DNA of 64,000 bases from Euborellia annulipes (Eukaryota; Arthropoda; Insecta; Dermaptera; Anisolabididae). A program made the position numbers and the translations under genes. The notes beneath the pieces are model-generated. The model saw only the letters and a list, made by a program, of their open reading frames with translations, had not been told where the DNA came from and did not search any database. Within the stretch, counting starts at the first letter, position 1. Every line of letters starts with the position of its first letter. The stretch covers positions 468,571 to 532,570 of the forward strand of contig JAKCPI010005089.1 in the NCBI GenBank assembly GCA_023213315.1, given 5' to 3'. This document shows positions 49,401 to 53,318 of the stretch, piece by piece.

Positions 49401-50665
49401 TTTTTTAACAGGAGCGTAGCTGAAACATATTCATAAAAAGAGAAGAGAGTCAACAAAATTTTGACATTGTTCTAAAAGATTTTGCCAATTTACATTTCAA
49501 AATTTGTCAAATTAATGTGTCCTGGCAAAATTTCGCCAATTGTCATAAATATTTAAGAATTTTTTAGTTTTATTTGCACATAGAAATTAATTAAATTTTA
49601 TATAAAATAAAATGTTATATTAATTTCGCATAGAAAGAATCAAGCTTGATTTTGGGTTGAAAATGAAGGGGGAAGTAGAGTAAATAAATTTTTTTTCTAC
49701 TTAATCTTTAGTGTTATTTTAATTTTTTATAATATTAGATTAAATAAAATTTATAGCATCAAATATTTTTTTGTAGATGCTTTTTTATTGAAAATTTAAA
49801 TAATTTATGTGTTAAGAAGTTAATTATTTTTTATTTTTTATAGTTCTAAAAATTTTTATTTATATGAATTGAATCACTTAAAATATTATTAGTTGGGCAT
49901 AAATCCTAAAAGTGTCAGCGAAGGAACCCCGAAGAATATTTAAAATTATTCTTGGCCAGTAATCGGGATTGTGCCAGAATTTGCAGCTCCTCATATTACA
50001 ATTCTTAGAAAAAAAAAATATGCAAACATTTTGAAGGGGGAAACTGATTCAAGCTATTAATAACCCTAATATTTACTAAACATATTAATTTTGTTTTATT
50101 ATTTTATACTCGCGCAGGATTAATTTTTGTTGCATTAAAATAATCGTCACAATCCATAATTAAAAGTATTTTACTATTAATTTATAATGTTTAATTAGTA
50201 GAATTAACATTTAATTTGATTAAATTTGACATTTAACATTTAATTATTCAAAAATTTTTGACATTTAAAGATTTTTCAAATAATTGATAATTCTTACGTC
50301 AAAACAGTCTTAAAATAATTAGATATTATATTATGACTTTCAGAATACTTACGACTGAAGTTGAGGTTGATTGAGGCAGCCACCTCGCCCATTTTGTTTT
50401 TGGCTTTGACTTTGTAAAGACCAGCATCGGATTCGATTACGTCGTCCAGTTCTAATATGACAAGAAATTTGTTTTGGCCGAGAGCCTGGGTGCGCATATT
50501 GGTCCGGCCATCCTCGGCAAGTTGGACATCTCCTCTAAACCAAGTAATATCTGGTTTAGGTGAACCGAGAAGCTGGCATTCGAAAATAAGTCTGTTGCCT
50601 TCATCTTCTTGTCGCAATTGTGGCTTTTGCGTGAAGCTTGGTGCAAAATCTTCAGCCACCCCCAT
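14..50665 (-). CDS. bt: projectin/twitchin (bent-type giant titin-like protein), N-terminal 49 coding exons, continues off left edge
   Basis: Projectin/twitchin is a giant myosin-associated protein of the sarcomere; in insects it forms part of the connecting filaments of flight muscle and carries a C-terminal kinase. Seen here: eight N-terminal Ig domains (exons 50353-33192), a PEVK-like low-complexity region (32987-13026), then further Ig domains (9090-14). Each intron has GT/AG ends, and reading phase matches at every junction, including a 22-nt microexon. Diagnostic projectin strings include [50 protein letters not shown] and [14 protein letters not shown]. The start is ATG at 50663-50665, with an in-frame TGA five codons upstream. 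The gene is unfinished: the Fn3/Ig core and kinase lie left of position 1. One A7 run (7117-7123) adds a base that breaks the frame. The family call is secure; insect versus crustacean origin is not. Confidence 0.95.
292..430 (-). CDS. bt: projectin exon 48: Ig13, first part
   Basis: It encodes [40 protein letters not shown] and PIQSSE. Phase 1 in, 2 out. Confidence 0.94.
599..860. repeat. possible hAT remnant
   Basis: AGTGTTTCCCAAACTTTTTT resembles hAT ends; C-rich pyrimidine tracts follow. No right terminus found. Confidence 0.35.
1038..1424. mobile_element. PIF/Harbinger-like MITE beside a splice donor
   Basis: Inverted ends GGGCCGGTTACTTCACTTCT and AGAAGTGAACCAACCGGCCC, flanked by TTA on each side. 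A 3-bp TTA duplication with GGG ends suggests PIF/Harbinger. Related copies start at 53319 and 56028. Confidence 0.7.
1447..1571 (-). CDS. bt: projectin exon 47: Ig12, second part
   Basis: It encodes [40 protein letters not shown] and VQ. Its donor (GT at 1445-1446) lies only 21 bp from the end of a MITE. Phase 2 in, 1 out. Confidence 0.95.
1910..2051 (-). CDS. bt: projectin exon 46: Ig12, first part
   Basis: It encodes [40 protein letters not shown] and EEVKPDK, close to the insect sequence. Phase 1 in, 2 out. Confidence 0.95.
2137..2421 (-). CDS. bt: projectin exon 45: Ig11
   Basis: One whole Ig domain: [40 protein letters not shown], and [20 protein letters not shown]. Phase 1 in and out. 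Confidence 0.95.
2559..2703 (-). CDS. bt: projectin exon 44: Ig10, second part
   Basis: It encodes [40 protein letters not shown] and STGYLTVD. Completes Ig10. Phase 0 in, 1 out. Confidence 0.94.
3009..3288. mobile_element. MITE with TTA duplication and ACGTAACG motifs
   Basis: Ends GGGAGCGTACAAGTATTACG and CGTAATACTTATCCGCTCCC, flanked by TTA (3006-3008, 3289-3291). The interior repeats GCGTTACGTAAC around G-rich tracts. Confidence 0.7.
3309..3660. mobile_element. GATCC-rich MITE, related copy
   Basis: Begins GAATGGGCAGGATCGCGATC, the inverse of the end of 16548-16940, and shares GATTAACAAT, TTTTTGCGATCC and TTTAATAAATATT-type strings with it. No clear right terminus. Confidence 0.5.
3683..3808 (-). 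CDS. bt: projectin exon 43: Ig10, first part
   Basis: 42 codons: [42 protein letters not shown]. Cys and Trp of an Ig domain are present. Phase 0 at both ends, donor GTAAGTTC. Confidence 0.94.
4020..5180. other. intronic stretch with an old dispersed repeat
   Basis: Part of the intron between exons 42 and 43. CCAATAGTCACATGCAGCCA at about 4880 has a partner CCAATGGTCACATGCATCTA at 25936 and a weaker one near 44909, so some of it is an old repeat. No protein is recognised in either strand. Confidence 0.4.
5181..5368. mobile_element. hAT-like MITE
   Basis: Ends CAGGTCCGTAGCCAGG and AGCTACGTGCCTG are inverted repeats; flanks TTAAGATG and AAGAGATG agree at 5 of 8 positions. G-rich interior. Confidence 0.5.
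5370..7017. other. intron sequence, only a fold-back seen
   Basis: A+T-rich sequence of the intron between exons 42 and 43. Apart from the fold-back at 6575-6745 I see nothing supportable. Confidence 0.5.
6575..6745. repeat. fold-back element
   Basis: Arms of about 50 bp sharing AATTATAGATAAATA and GGTTAAGTTTCAAA in opposite orientation. Confidence 0.65.
7018..7155 (-). CDS. bt: projectin exon 42: [11 protein letters not shown] linker, with apparent one-base frame break
   Basis: The first part reads [11 protein letters not shown] and the second [20 protein letters not shown] ending [11 protein letters not shown]. Both match one continuous stretch of insect projectin, but a run of seven A (plus-strand T 7117-7123) puts them in different frames; six would restore it. 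Upstream and downstream exon phases fit only with one base removed. Sequence or assembly error is likely; a real frameshift would truncate the protein. Confidence 0.9.
7293..7464 (-). CDS. bt: projectin exon 41: Ig9, third part
   Basis: It encodes [20 protein letters not shown] and [20 protein letters not shown], ending [17 protein letters not shown]. Near-identical to insect projectin, one of the best-conserved stretches of the window. Phase 0 in, 1 out. Confidence 0.95.
7682..7925. mobile_element. hAT-like MITE
   Basis: Ends CAGCGATTTCCAAAC and GTTTGGAAACCACTG form inverted repeats. Flanks TAGTAAGG (7674-7681) and TAGTAAGA (7926-7933) are an 8-bp target duplication with one mismatch. It abuts the fold-back at 7927-8306. 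Confidence 0.8.
7927..8306. repeat. fold-back element with hammerhead-like motif on both arms
   Basis: Arms start with GAGCGAATGCAGCTATATTT in opposite orientation. Motif copies at 7988-8021 (minus) and 8222-8255 (plus): a TGAGGA or TTAGGA box, GGTC/GACC stem, then GAAA(C/T)GTCGG. Confidence 0.75.
8521..8585 (-). CDS. bt: projectin exon 40: Ig9, second part
   Basis: It encodes [20 protein letters not shown] and YK, the B and C strands. Phase 1 in, 0 out. Confidence 0.92.
8943..9090 (-). CDS. bt: projectin exon 39: RRPST/RRPSV linker and start of Ig9
   Basis: It encodes [20 protein letters not shown], then [20 protein letters not shown] and IQENYQAVE. This is the conserved junction from the PEVK region into the second Ig block. 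Two R-R-x-S sites. Phase 0 in, phase 1 out at GTGAGTCAC. Confidence 0.94.
9091..10150. other. intron sequence, low complexity
   Basis: A/T homopolymer-rich. The long minus-strand reading frame here (9041-9562) is Phe/Tyr/Ile low-complexity translation and overlaps exon 39 in the wrong frame. Confidence 0.5.
10155..10245. repeat. short palindrome, same centre as the large one
   Basis: GTTACGAGGTTAGGTATTGA inverted against CAATAACTAACCTTGTAAC, with TGACGTCA at 10206-10213. Confidence 0.7.
10261..10533. repeat. large palindrome with CRE-like centre
   Basis: Arms of about 130 bp, centre near 10396. The right centre holds TGACGTCAATAACTAACC (TGACGTCA at 10404-10411). The same centre recurs in a shorter palindrome at 10155-10245. 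Confidence 0.8.
11461..11652. repeat. fold-back element
   Basis: Arms share CCCAATAGTAGCTAATATTT and GCTAGGGCCGA in opposite orientation. Confidence 0.75.
11856..12556. mobile_element. hAT-like element containing a dispersed GC-rich repeat
   Basis: Ends CAGGGGCGGATCCTAAATTT and AAATTTATCTCTGGATTCGC (then CCCTG) are imperfect inverted repeats. Flanking 8-mers are only partly alike, so the insertion is old. The GC-rich part at 12219-12420 is shared with 26135-26310 and 41104-41290. Confidence 0.55.
13026..13067 (-). CDS. bt: projectin exon 38: [14 protein letters not shown]
   Basis: 14 codons, phase 0, donor GTTAGGAT. I do not recognise the string from other projectins, but length, phase and splice sites fit. 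It may be an optional exon. Confidence 0.7.
13527..13565 (-). CDS. bt: projectin exon 37: [13 protein letters not shown]
   Basis: 13 codons. LRPGEVLDT is found in the same place in insect projectin, shortly before the RRPST exon. Acceptor CTGCAG-like, donor GTGAGATT, phase 0. Confidence 0.88.
14013..14057 (-). CDS. bt: projectin exon 36: RKLRPGEV exon, possibly alternative to exon 37
   Basis: 15 codons, [15 protein letters not shown], phase 0, between acceptor GCCTTTAG and donor GTAGGTG. It shares KLRPGEV with the next exon ([13 protein letters not shown]), so the two are duplicates and may be used alternatively. No transcript evidence is available here. Confidence 0.65.
14453..14851. repeat. 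fold-back element with hammerhead-like motif on both arms
   Basis: Arms share TAATAAAACACTCTTTATTA-type sequence in opposite orientation. Motifs at 14519-14552 (minus) and 14759-14793 (plus): TGAAGATGGC, a complementary GGC/GCC stem, then GAAACGTTTC. A CTTTCTCTTACCC repeat lies in the middle. Confidence 0.75.
14858..17883. other. intron between exons 35 and 36
   Basis: 3 kb holding the GATCC-rich MITE (16548-16940) and part of a dispersed arm at 14876-14940. Otherwise nothing recognised. Confidence 0.5.
16548..16940. mobile_element. GATCC-rich hAT-like MITE
   Basis: Ends TAGAGATGGGCTAAATC and GATCCTGCCCATCCCTG form inverted repeats. The interior is full of GGATC/GATCC motifs. A related copy lies at 3309-3660 in the opposite direction. 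Flanking 8-mers are degraded. Confidence 0.6.
17884..18093 (-). CDS. bt: projectin exon 35: conserved RRGSLIPP / [10 protein letters not shown] exon
   Basis: 70 codons. A Gln/Lys/Pro start ([20 protein letters not shown]) is followed by [20 protein letters not shown] and [17 protein letters not shown]. The last string is a hallmark of arthropod projectin. It holds three [RK]-[RK]-x-S sites. Phase 0 at both ends; donor GTATGTTC. Confidence 0.93.
18168..18192. repeat. GCA microsatellite in intron
   Basis: GCAGAGGCAGCAGCAGCAGC and on, between exons 34 and 35, outside the coding sequence. Confidence 0.8.
18681..18788 (-). CDS. bt: projectin exon 34 (PEVK region): acidic exon
   Basis: 36 codons starting [20 protein letters not shown] and continuing into an acidic stretch ([16 protein letters not shown]). 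The Ser-Ser-Ser-Glu run resembles CK2-type sites. Phase 0, donor GTGAGACC. Confidence 0.85.
19415..20028. repeat. fold-back element
   Basis: Arms share TTTTTAATTATAGACCACAT and TTATTCTGCAGTCGTTTT in opposite orientation. The right arm carries GTCGAAACGTTGTACAG, a string recurring in the other fold-backs. Confidence 0.75.
19554..19875. mobile_element. MITE nested in a fold-back
   Basis: Inverted ends TACACGATCAATATTTACG and CGTAAATATTGATCGTGTA extend about 30 bp each. The interior is rich in CAATATATTG motifs. It sits inside the larger fold-back 19415-20028. Confidence 0.7.
20374..20406 (-). CDS. bt: projectin exon 33: KIEEKK exon copy 5
   Basis: 11 codons, [11 protein letters not shown]; one Pro-to-Thr change relative to copies 3 and 4. 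Last of the tandem block. Confidence 0.85.
20557..20589 (-). CDS. bt: projectin exon 32: KIEEKK exon copy 4
   Basis: 11 codons, [11 protein letters not shown], with the same splice sites as the other copies. Confidence 0.85.
20724..20994. mobile_element. hAT-like MITE inside the tandem exon array
   Basis: 271 bp flanked by a perfect 8-bp target duplication ACAGTAGT (20716-20723 and 20995-21002). Terminal inverted repeats start CAAGGGCGGAT. An 8-bp duplication and C-A-rich GGGCGGATC ends are typical of hAT non-autonomous elements. The interior has G and C homopolymers. Confidence 0.85.
21022..21054 (-). CDS. bt: projectin exon 31: KIEEKK exon copy 3
   Basis: 11 codons, [11 protein letters not shown]. 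The intron that follows it carries a hAT-like MITE (20724-20994), so the next copy is 465 bp away rather than about 183. Confidence 0.85.
21203..21235 (-). CDS. bt: projectin exon 30: KIEEKK exon copy 2
   Basis: 11 codons, [11 protein letters not shown], identical in protein to copy 1 but with a synonymous base difference. Confidence 0.85.
21388..21420 (-). CDS. bt: projectin exon 29: KIEEKK exon copy 1
   Basis: 11 codons, [11 protein letters not shown]. First transcribed copy of a tandemly repeated exon-plus-intron unit of about 183 bp. Acceptor AATCGTAG and donor GTAAATA are the same in all copies. Confidence 0.85.
21568..21597 (-). CDS. bt: projectin exon 28 (PEVK region), first of a tandem exon cluster
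   Basis: 10 codons, [11 protein letters not shown] diverged relative of the five KIEEKK exons that follow it: same donor context, and Pro-Glu-Pro at the same place. Confidence 0.8.
21598..24627. other. intron between exons 27 and 28
   Basis: A+T-rich; holds the fold-back 23726-24382. No exon with acceptable splice sites, phase 0 and PEVK-like content was found elsewhere in it. Confidence 0.5.
23726..24382. repeat. fold-back element
   Basis: Arms share GGAGTATTCGG/CCGAATATTCC, CACCAGCC/GGCTGGTG and ATAATTTTATTTTGCAA in opposite orientation. An internal direct repeat of GAATGTAGGATGTTG-like sequence occurs at 23815 and 23979. A related left arm lies at about 14876-14940. Confidence 0.65.
24628..24690 (-). 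CDS. bt: projectin exon 27 (PEVK region) with RKTS site
   Basis: 21 codons beginning [20 protein letters not shown] and ending K. RKTS fits R-K-x-S. Phase 0, donor GTAGAACA. Confidence 0.85.
24937..24984 (-). CDS. bt: projectin exon 26 (PEVK region) with RRLS site
   Basis: 16 codons, [20 protein letters not shown] is the textbook R-R-x-S pattern for cAMP-dependent protein kinase. Phase 0. Confidence 0.85.
25048..25092 (-). CDS. bt: projectin exon 25 (PEVK region) with RKQS site
   Basis: 15 codons, [15 protein letters not shown]. The start VE and end VEEK recur in exon 27, suggesting duplication. RKQS fits R-K-x-S. Confidence 0.85.
25093..26134. other. intron between exons 24 and 25, with old repeat
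   Basis: Contains the CCAATGGTCACATGCATCTA repeat at 25936 and a short minus-strand open frame (25470-25703) with no recognisable family. Possibly degraded retroelement sequence. Confidence 0.4.
26135..26310. repeat. dispersed GC-rich repeat, copy 2
   Basis: Shares GAATGAAGTTCTTTTG, GGCGGAGGAAGGCGAGG-like, GCCGAAGCCTTG and GAGGCCACGCCTACC strings with 12219-12420 and 41104-41290, in the same order. Class unknown; probably the interior of a non-autonomous transposon. Confidence 0.65.
26749..26817 (-). CDS. bt: projectin exon 24 (PEVK region)
   Basis: 23 codons: [20 protein letters not shown] then EVK. Pro/Lys/Thr/Gln-rich and probably disordered. Phase 0, donor GTATAT. Confidence 0.82.
26900..26956 (-). 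CDS. bt: projectin exon 23 (PEVK region)
   Basis: 19 codons, [19 protein letters not shown]. The donor GTGATTTT is non-optimal. Phase 0. Confidence 0.8.
27040..27123 (-). CDS. bt: projectin exon 22 (PEVK region)
   Basis: 28 codons starting [20 protein letters not shown] and ending KEITVTKK. Rich in Thr, Lys, Pro and Gln. Phase 0, donor GTACGAGG. Confidence 0.83.
27200..27259 (-). CDS. bt: projectin exon 21 (PEVK region) with RKPS site
   Basis: 20 codons, [25 protein letters not shown] fits R-K-x-S. Phase 0, donor GTATGA. Confidence 0.85.
27635..27673 (-). CDS. bt: projectin exon 20 (PEVK region)
   Basis: 13 codons, [13 protein letters not shown]. The donor is a weaker GTTGGC, which may favour skipping. 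Phase 0 at both ends. Confidence 0.75.
27817..27873 (-). CDS. bt: projectin exon 19 (PEVK region) with KRPS site, sister of exon 18
   Basis: 19 codons, [19 protein letters not shown], differing from exon 18 at four residues. Phase 0, donor GTAAATTTC. Confidence 0.87.
27938..29255. mobile_element. hAT-like insertion between duplicated exons 18 and 19
   Basis: Inverted ends: CAGAGCTGGGCATATTTGTA and, inverted at the right, AAGAGCTGGGCATGTACAGT. Flanks TAGTGTAT and AATTGTAT agree at 6 of 8. The interior shares fragments with the repeats at 39540-40165 and 58636-59690. No transposase frame seen. Confidence 0.6.
29604..29660 (-). CDS. bt: projectin exon 18 (PEVK region) with KRPS site, sister of exon 19
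   Basis: 19 codons, [24 protein letters not shown] matches the basophilic (PKA-like) consensus. Exon 19 is nearly the same sequence; the intron between them was enlarged by an insertion at 27938-29255. Confidence 0.87.
29738..29794 (-). CDS. bt: projectin exon 17 (PEVK region), sister of exon 16
   Basis: 19 codons, [19 protein letters not shown]. Phase 0, donor GTATTT. Confidence 0.85.
29866..29904 (-). CDS. bt: projectin exon 16 (PEVK region), sister of exon 17
   Basis: 13 codons, [13 protein letters not shown]. It shares [11 protein letters not shown] with exon 17 only 72 nt downstream, so the two arose by local exon duplication. Donor GTAAGTG. Confidence 0.85.
30841..30888 (-). CDS. bt: projectin exon 15 (PEVK region)
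   Basis: 16 codons, [22 protein letters not shown] donor, phase 0 at both ends. Typical PEVK composition of Pro, Glu, Val and Lys. Confidence 0.82.
31050..31103 (-). CDS. bt: projectin exon 14 (PEVK region): acidic exon
   Basis: 18 codons, [18 protein letters not shown]. Ser/Glu clusters resemble casein-kinase-2-type sites. Phase 0 at both ends. The acceptor tract is only moderately pyrimidine-rich, so usage may be conditional. Confidence 0.8.
31501..32408. repeat. fold-back element with nested repeats
   Basis: Outer arms share GGCAGGAGCAGCCAATAAA and GAGACGTTTCGGT in opposite orientation. A second motif copy is nested at 31991-32023. A poly-G/poly-C element (31644-31690) lies within. Confidence 0.7.
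32805..32987 (-). CDS. bt: projectin exon 13 (PEVK region): 61-residue Lys/Glu exon
   Basis: All 61 codons are open, and almost every residue is K or E with sparse V, I and M. The pattern is a four-residue repeat KKEE, beginning [20 protein letters not shown]. Such i/i+4 alternation of opposite charge is the signature of charged single alpha-helices. Phase 0 at both ends, T-rich acceptor, GTAATTTAT donor. Confidence 0.88.
33192..33372 (-). CDS. bt: projectin exon 12: Ig8, second part and start of charged linker
   Basis: It encodes [40 protein letters not shown] and [15 protein letters not shown], completing Ig8. It then ends TEKKEK, where the Lys/Glu-rich region begins. Phase 0 out. This closes the N-terminal block of eight Ig domains. 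Confidence 0.94.
34162..34241 (-). CDS. bt: projectin exon 11: Ig8, first part
   Basis: An 80-nt exon encoding [20 protein letters not shown] and ITVTWY, the B and C strands of Ig8. Phase 0 in, phase 2 out, joining to KNGQ in the next exon. Confidence 0.93.
34313..34659 (-). CDS. bt: projectin exon 10: Ig7
   Basis: It begins [20 protein letters not shown], a basic A-strand typical of this family. [20 protein letters not shown] (Cys and Trp) and [20 protein letters not shown] follow. It ends SISQQLKTI at a GTAAGTGC donor, phase 0, giving the link to Ig8. Confidence 0.94.
34785..34875 (-). CDS. bt: projectin exon 9: end of Ig6
   Basis: It encodes [20 protein letters not shown] followed by [10 protein letters not shown], the F and G strands that complete Ig6. 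Strong donor GTAAGTATT, phase 0 in and 1 out. Confidence 0.93.
35000..35532 (-). CDS. bt: projectin exon 8: Ig5 and most of Ig6
   Basis: The longest exon here (533 nt). Ig5 runs from [13 protein letters not shown] through [19 protein letters not shown] to [21 protein letters not shown] short acidic linker ([10 protein letters not shown]) precedes Ig6, which starts [15 protein letters not shown] and includes [19 protein letters not shown]. The exon ends at LELK, phase 0, before the F strand of Ig6. Confidence 0.95.
35850..36151 (-). CDS. bt: projectin exon 7: Ig4
   Basis: A whole Ig domain in one exon: [40 protein letters not shown], and [20 protein letters not shown]. Both Cys and the Trp are present. 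Phase 2 in, phase 1 out at CAAG/GTATGCC. Confidence 0.95.
36217..36420 (-). CDS. bt: projectin exon 6: Ig3, second half
   Basis: It completes Trp and continues [20 protein letters not shown], then [20 protein letters not shown] and [15 protein letters not shown], the C-to-G strands. It ends GGGKPK across the next junction. Two overlapping GTs sit at the donor (GTAGGTAA); only the first keeps the frame into exon 7. Confidence 0.93.
36421..38126. other. intron between exons 5 and 6, first part
   Basis: A+T-rich; nothing recognised apart from the fold-back that follows at 38127. Confidence 0.5.
38127..38507. repeat. fold-back element with hammerhead-like motif on both arms
   Basis: Arms share CCAAAAATAAATATTTTGCG-type sequence and GATATTTCGATC in opposite orientation. 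Motifs at 38193-38227 (minus) and 38398-38430 (plus) contain CTGAGGATGATTCC, then GGGATCGAAAT or GTGATCGAAAT. Confidence 0.75.
39540..40165. repeat. dispersed CTTTCTC...AGAGAAAG element, inverted copy
   Basis: It holds AAATCTCGACATCGAATTTT, the inverse of the copy at 58636, and CTGGTGTGAATAGTCG near its left end. Ends at AGATAAGAGAAAGTAAA. Confidence 0.6.
40458..40593 (-). CDS. bt: projectin exon 5: Ig3, first half
   Basis: It encodes an acidic lead [15 protein letters not shown] followed by [16 protein letters not shown] and the first two bases of the core Trp codon. The intron therefore splits the conserved Trp, and the next coding exon (36420) supplies the missing G. Confidence 0.93.
41104..41290. 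repeat. dispersed GC-rich repeat, copy 3
   Basis: Same family as 12219-12420 and 26135-26310; begins TTGAATGAAGTTCTTTTGCG and includes AGCGCCCGAGCTCTGGCGG. Confidence 0.65.
41859..42000 (-). CDS. bt: projectin exon 4: Ig2, second half
   Basis: It encodes the E-to-G strands: [20 protein letters not shown], then [15 protein letters not shown]. Acceptor TTTTCCAG/CTGG, donor GTAAGTAAA, phase 0 in and 1 out. It completes the domain begun at 43872. Confidence 0.93.
42561..42729. repeat. fold-back element with canonical CTGATGA box
   Basis: Arms share GCAGTAAATTGGTTTCGGTT in opposite orientation. Motifs at 42589-42614 (minus) and 42673-42698 (plus): CTGATGA, a GGTT/AACC stem, then GAAAC. Nested in the hAT-like element 42078-43243. 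Confidence 0.75.
43080..43112. repeat. poly-T run
   Basis: A T run of about 30 nt, next to the homopolymer-rich MITE at 43255-43483. Confidence 0.8.
43255..43483. mobile_element. hAT-like MITE with lost right terminus in a poly-C run
   Basis: Perfect 8-bp duplication TCTAATAT at 43247-43254 and 43484-43491. Left end CAGGGGCGTATATAG. The interior is almost wholly T, G and C homopolymers, and the expected right inverted repeat is missing, which suggests the homopolymers were mis-sequenced. Confidence 0.6.
43710..43872 (-). CDS. bt: projectin exon 3: Ig2, first half
   Basis: It encodes [20 protein letters not shown], then [13 protein letters not shown] and [10 protein letters not shown], the A-to-D strands of an I-set Ig domain with its Cys and Trp. 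It enters in phase 2 and leaves in phase 0 at CGG/GTTAGT. Confidence 0.93.
43873..47554. other. intron between exons 2 and 3
   Basis: 3.7 kb. Contains the poly-G fold-back at 46375 and a GC-richer block at 44390-44930 with short open frames but no recognised protein. Confidence 0.5.
46375..46550. repeat. fold-back with 30-nt poly-G
   Basis: AAAGAATTTGATTTCGGTTT is inverted against AAACCGAAAATCAAATTCTT. A long G run is at 46415-46441. The tail AACTGTGAAAGCCTAAACTC also occurs inverted at about 32057-32076. Confidence 0.6.
47555..47576 (-). CDS. bt: projectin exon 2: 22-nt microexon between Ig1 and Ig2
   Basis: It reads P-ADEPRE-K across its two junctions. The acceptor is a T-rich tract plus CAG and the donor begins GTATG. 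The preceding exon ends in phase 1 and the following one starts needing one base, and 22 nt is exactly the length that links them in frame. Without it the Ig1 and Ig2 exons would be out of phase, which supports the call despite the small size. Confidence 0.82.
47577..50352. other. intron between exons 1 and 2
   Basis: 2.8 kb of A+T-rich sequence. CAGGAGCGTAGCTGAAAC at 49411 resembles a hAT end without a partner. Nothing else supportable. Confidence 0.5.
50353..50665 (-). CDS. bt: projectin exon 1: start codon and Ig1
   Basis: It encodes the initiator Met, a short lead [11 protein letters not shown], then a complete I-set Ig domain (residues about 8-104). The first Cys is in LIFECQLLG, the core Trp in ITWFRGD, and the F-strand in [15 protein letters not shown], where the usual second Cys is replaced, as often in this family. 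It ends in phase 1 at the donor beginning GTAAGTATT. A TGA lies in frame five codons upstream of the ATG, so the ATG is the only start in this exon. Confidence 0.93.
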
Positions 50666-50749
50666 CTTCCTGGGAGGGCTTCACTTTTCCAGGGAAGACC
50701 TTATTCCAAAGTGTTGGCCAGACCGCGCAGTCCTCAACTTCAACTTCGT
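50666..50749 (-). other. probable 5' untranslated part of the first coding exon
   Basis: Going upstream from the ATG, sequence continues to a candidate splice acceptor (TGCTTGCAG on the minus strand, AG at 50750-50751). It contains an in-frame TGA, so it is not coding with the Ig1 frame. A second possible acceptor, CCCAG just 4 nt before the ATG, cannot be excluded. Transcript data would decide. Confidence 0.4.
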
Positions 50750-51099
50750 CTGCAAGCATAGCACACGCGGCCCACAGAAAAATAAATTATTGGAAGGAAA
50801 ATAAGGTTAACAAAATATTTAAGGACTCAAAACGCGCGCGGTTAGGAATGTCCATGTCTTTCAAATGCAAATGGTTAATCGTCATGAATATTAAAAAAAA
50901 GAAGCAACAATTAATTATTAATATTAGACGAATTAATTAAATTTTTATTAAAAAAAAATAATAATAATAATGGATAAGCAAATTTAAATATTTTAATTTT
51001 CAATTAATTTAATTATAAATGAATAAATAAAAACATTTAAATTAAAAAGCTCTTATTGTGTTAAGATGTCAAGGGATAAGATCAATTCGAAATAAATTG

Positions 51100-52000
51100 A
51101 GAATATTTTGACAGATAATTCCCCCCGCCCCCTCCCCACCCCGAAAATTTTGACAGAAGGTGATGGTTGATAATACGGTAAAGGGAACGGCGTGGGTCAC
51201 GTGCCAATATATTGTTCGTACGCCCACAGATTAAGGGTCAGGTAGACGCAAGGAGACGGACAAGCTATAGGGTGAACTTATGTAGGCGACGTTTTGATAG
51301 ACGGCCTTTTTTCCCTCTTTCTTTGTTGATAATTAGAAACACCGAAACACTCACTGATCACTTCACAAAATATCACTAGATCGAAAAAGCGAATGAAGCA
51401 AGGAGGTATGGTGTTGCATTCCTATTACTACTTAGCCTATGGCTACTTAGCACTGACACAGATATAAGGGTAACTCACTCGGAGCGAAACGTCGATTCCT
51501 GTCTCCTGTCGGAGAACGGTTGAGCCACTGGCAAAAGCTCCGTAACCAGGTCCAGGGTAAGCCCCCAGGCGGAGGATTAACAGGCGGGGCTTCGCCCACG
51601 TCCTCCTACGCCCCCTCGTCAACAGACCAAGATCGAGTCAATCGACAGTTGCTACACAATTATTCGAAAAAACCATCTCCCTCCCCACCATTTTAATCAA
51701 ATTTTTTAGGAACATTCACGCCCTCGCGTGGTCTATTGGGAAACTCGTTTCAGACGAAAATAGCACCCTGTTCGCATCAGCTATCTTTGTAAGTGTGTCT
51801 GGTATTCTGAGCAAGAGTGTGTGTTAGCATTACCCCTACTCTGAGAACGTCCGTCGTAACCTTATCCTCAGGCCATATATGTAACTCAGATGCCGGGAGT
51901 GTGCTTTCTTTAGTTCGGAGGTTGGTCCTCACATTCTCAGTGATGGGCTCTTAGCTAGCGGTCTGTGCATATTGTCCTCAGGGCAATTGTCACACATTAT
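51100..52000. other. GC-richer segment just upstream of the projectin start, nature unknown
   Basis: About 900 bp clearly richer in G+C than the flanks, beginning 0.4 kb upstream of the start codon. It contains an arthropod-type initiator-like TCAGTG on the minus strand (about 51353-51358) and a GCGAAACGTCG string at about 51484. It could be a promoter or first exon, or an old repeat; nothing here decides. Confidence 0.2.
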
Positions 52001-53318
52001 TTTATAACTATAAACAATCATTCAACATCTCTTAGTAGTACATGATGGATTTATATTTTCTAAAGAGCCACTTTATATTTCAACAATAAATAACTTTTAT
52101 ACAAATTACTTTGGTGATTCGTCTTCTTCAAAATTTTACATTCGTTCAAAAAATAAATAAAATAAAATATCATTATATCTTGAAATAAAAATAAACCCAG
52201 TGAGAAACAGATTACGATTTTTTATAGTATTATACTATATATAGCCTATGAGTATAGCCAAGAAAAATAAATAAACTTTTTTTTAATGAAAAATCTTTTT
52301 AAACGACATATATCAGATATTATCAGGTTGCTTGCTAATTATAATAAATGACTCTTCTCTCTCTAATAGATAGTCATCATTCATTAAAAGCGAATTGTGT
52401 CTATTTTTGGATAATCAAAATAATAATATTTCTATGGTCTACATGTATGCCTATTATTGATGAGGGGCGGAAGATGAATTTTCTCAAAAATGTATTTTTT
52501 TCAATTAAATAAGATCCCATAAATATCGGACCAGGAGGCAATAGAGTTCATCTAAAATACAGGATCCAAAAAAAAAAATCTAAACATTCTAATAAAAGTG
52601 CCAATAAGTAAACGAAAGAAGAAAATTGTAGATTAAATTAAAGTTTATGAGTTATAAATATTAATATATAATCAACAAAGTTAGAATTATTAAATAAACA
52701 CTTTACGTTAAAATATTAAATAAATCATCAATTCTTACTGGGATGAGATGAGTCAAGTGAAATTCTAACTCTATTTCTAAGACAAAAAAGTAAAAAGACT
52801 TAAAAACTTTCAGATAAAAATCACAGCAAATCCTTATGTTAGTTTATATTTTTTTCAACAAGCCCAATGAGTGCTCAAATCTTCTGCATCTAGTGGGGGG
52901 AGGGGGAAGGTTCACCAGAGGTAACTAAAAGAAAAATTGTTCTAATTTCATATCTTTATGGCAAAAGATGAAAAAATTACGCCTAAAAGATAGGCAACTC
53001 AAAGGGAAGTAAATCGCTATAATTCTAATGGTTGCATAACTTCACGGCGAAAGATGTAAAAATAAGATATTGAGAAATTAAAAGCGTATTTCTCATTATC
53101 AAGACACAAAAAATGTTTATAATTTTGAAACACTAATTAAAAGAAAAGATACTTATGTATATAAACATAATATACAATAACAGGAAAAAGGTGCAAATAA
53201 AGTATAATACATGAAGTCACTTCAATAAATTTTAAAGTTTTTTCAAAGTCATTTTAAACTTTAAAAATTAAATAATTACAAATAAGGAAATTTATTTTGA
53301 AGAGTATTCTGACATTTT
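52001..53318. other. upstream non-coding sequence
   Basis: A+T-rich, no recognisable gene, RNA or repeat on either strand. Confidence 0.5.
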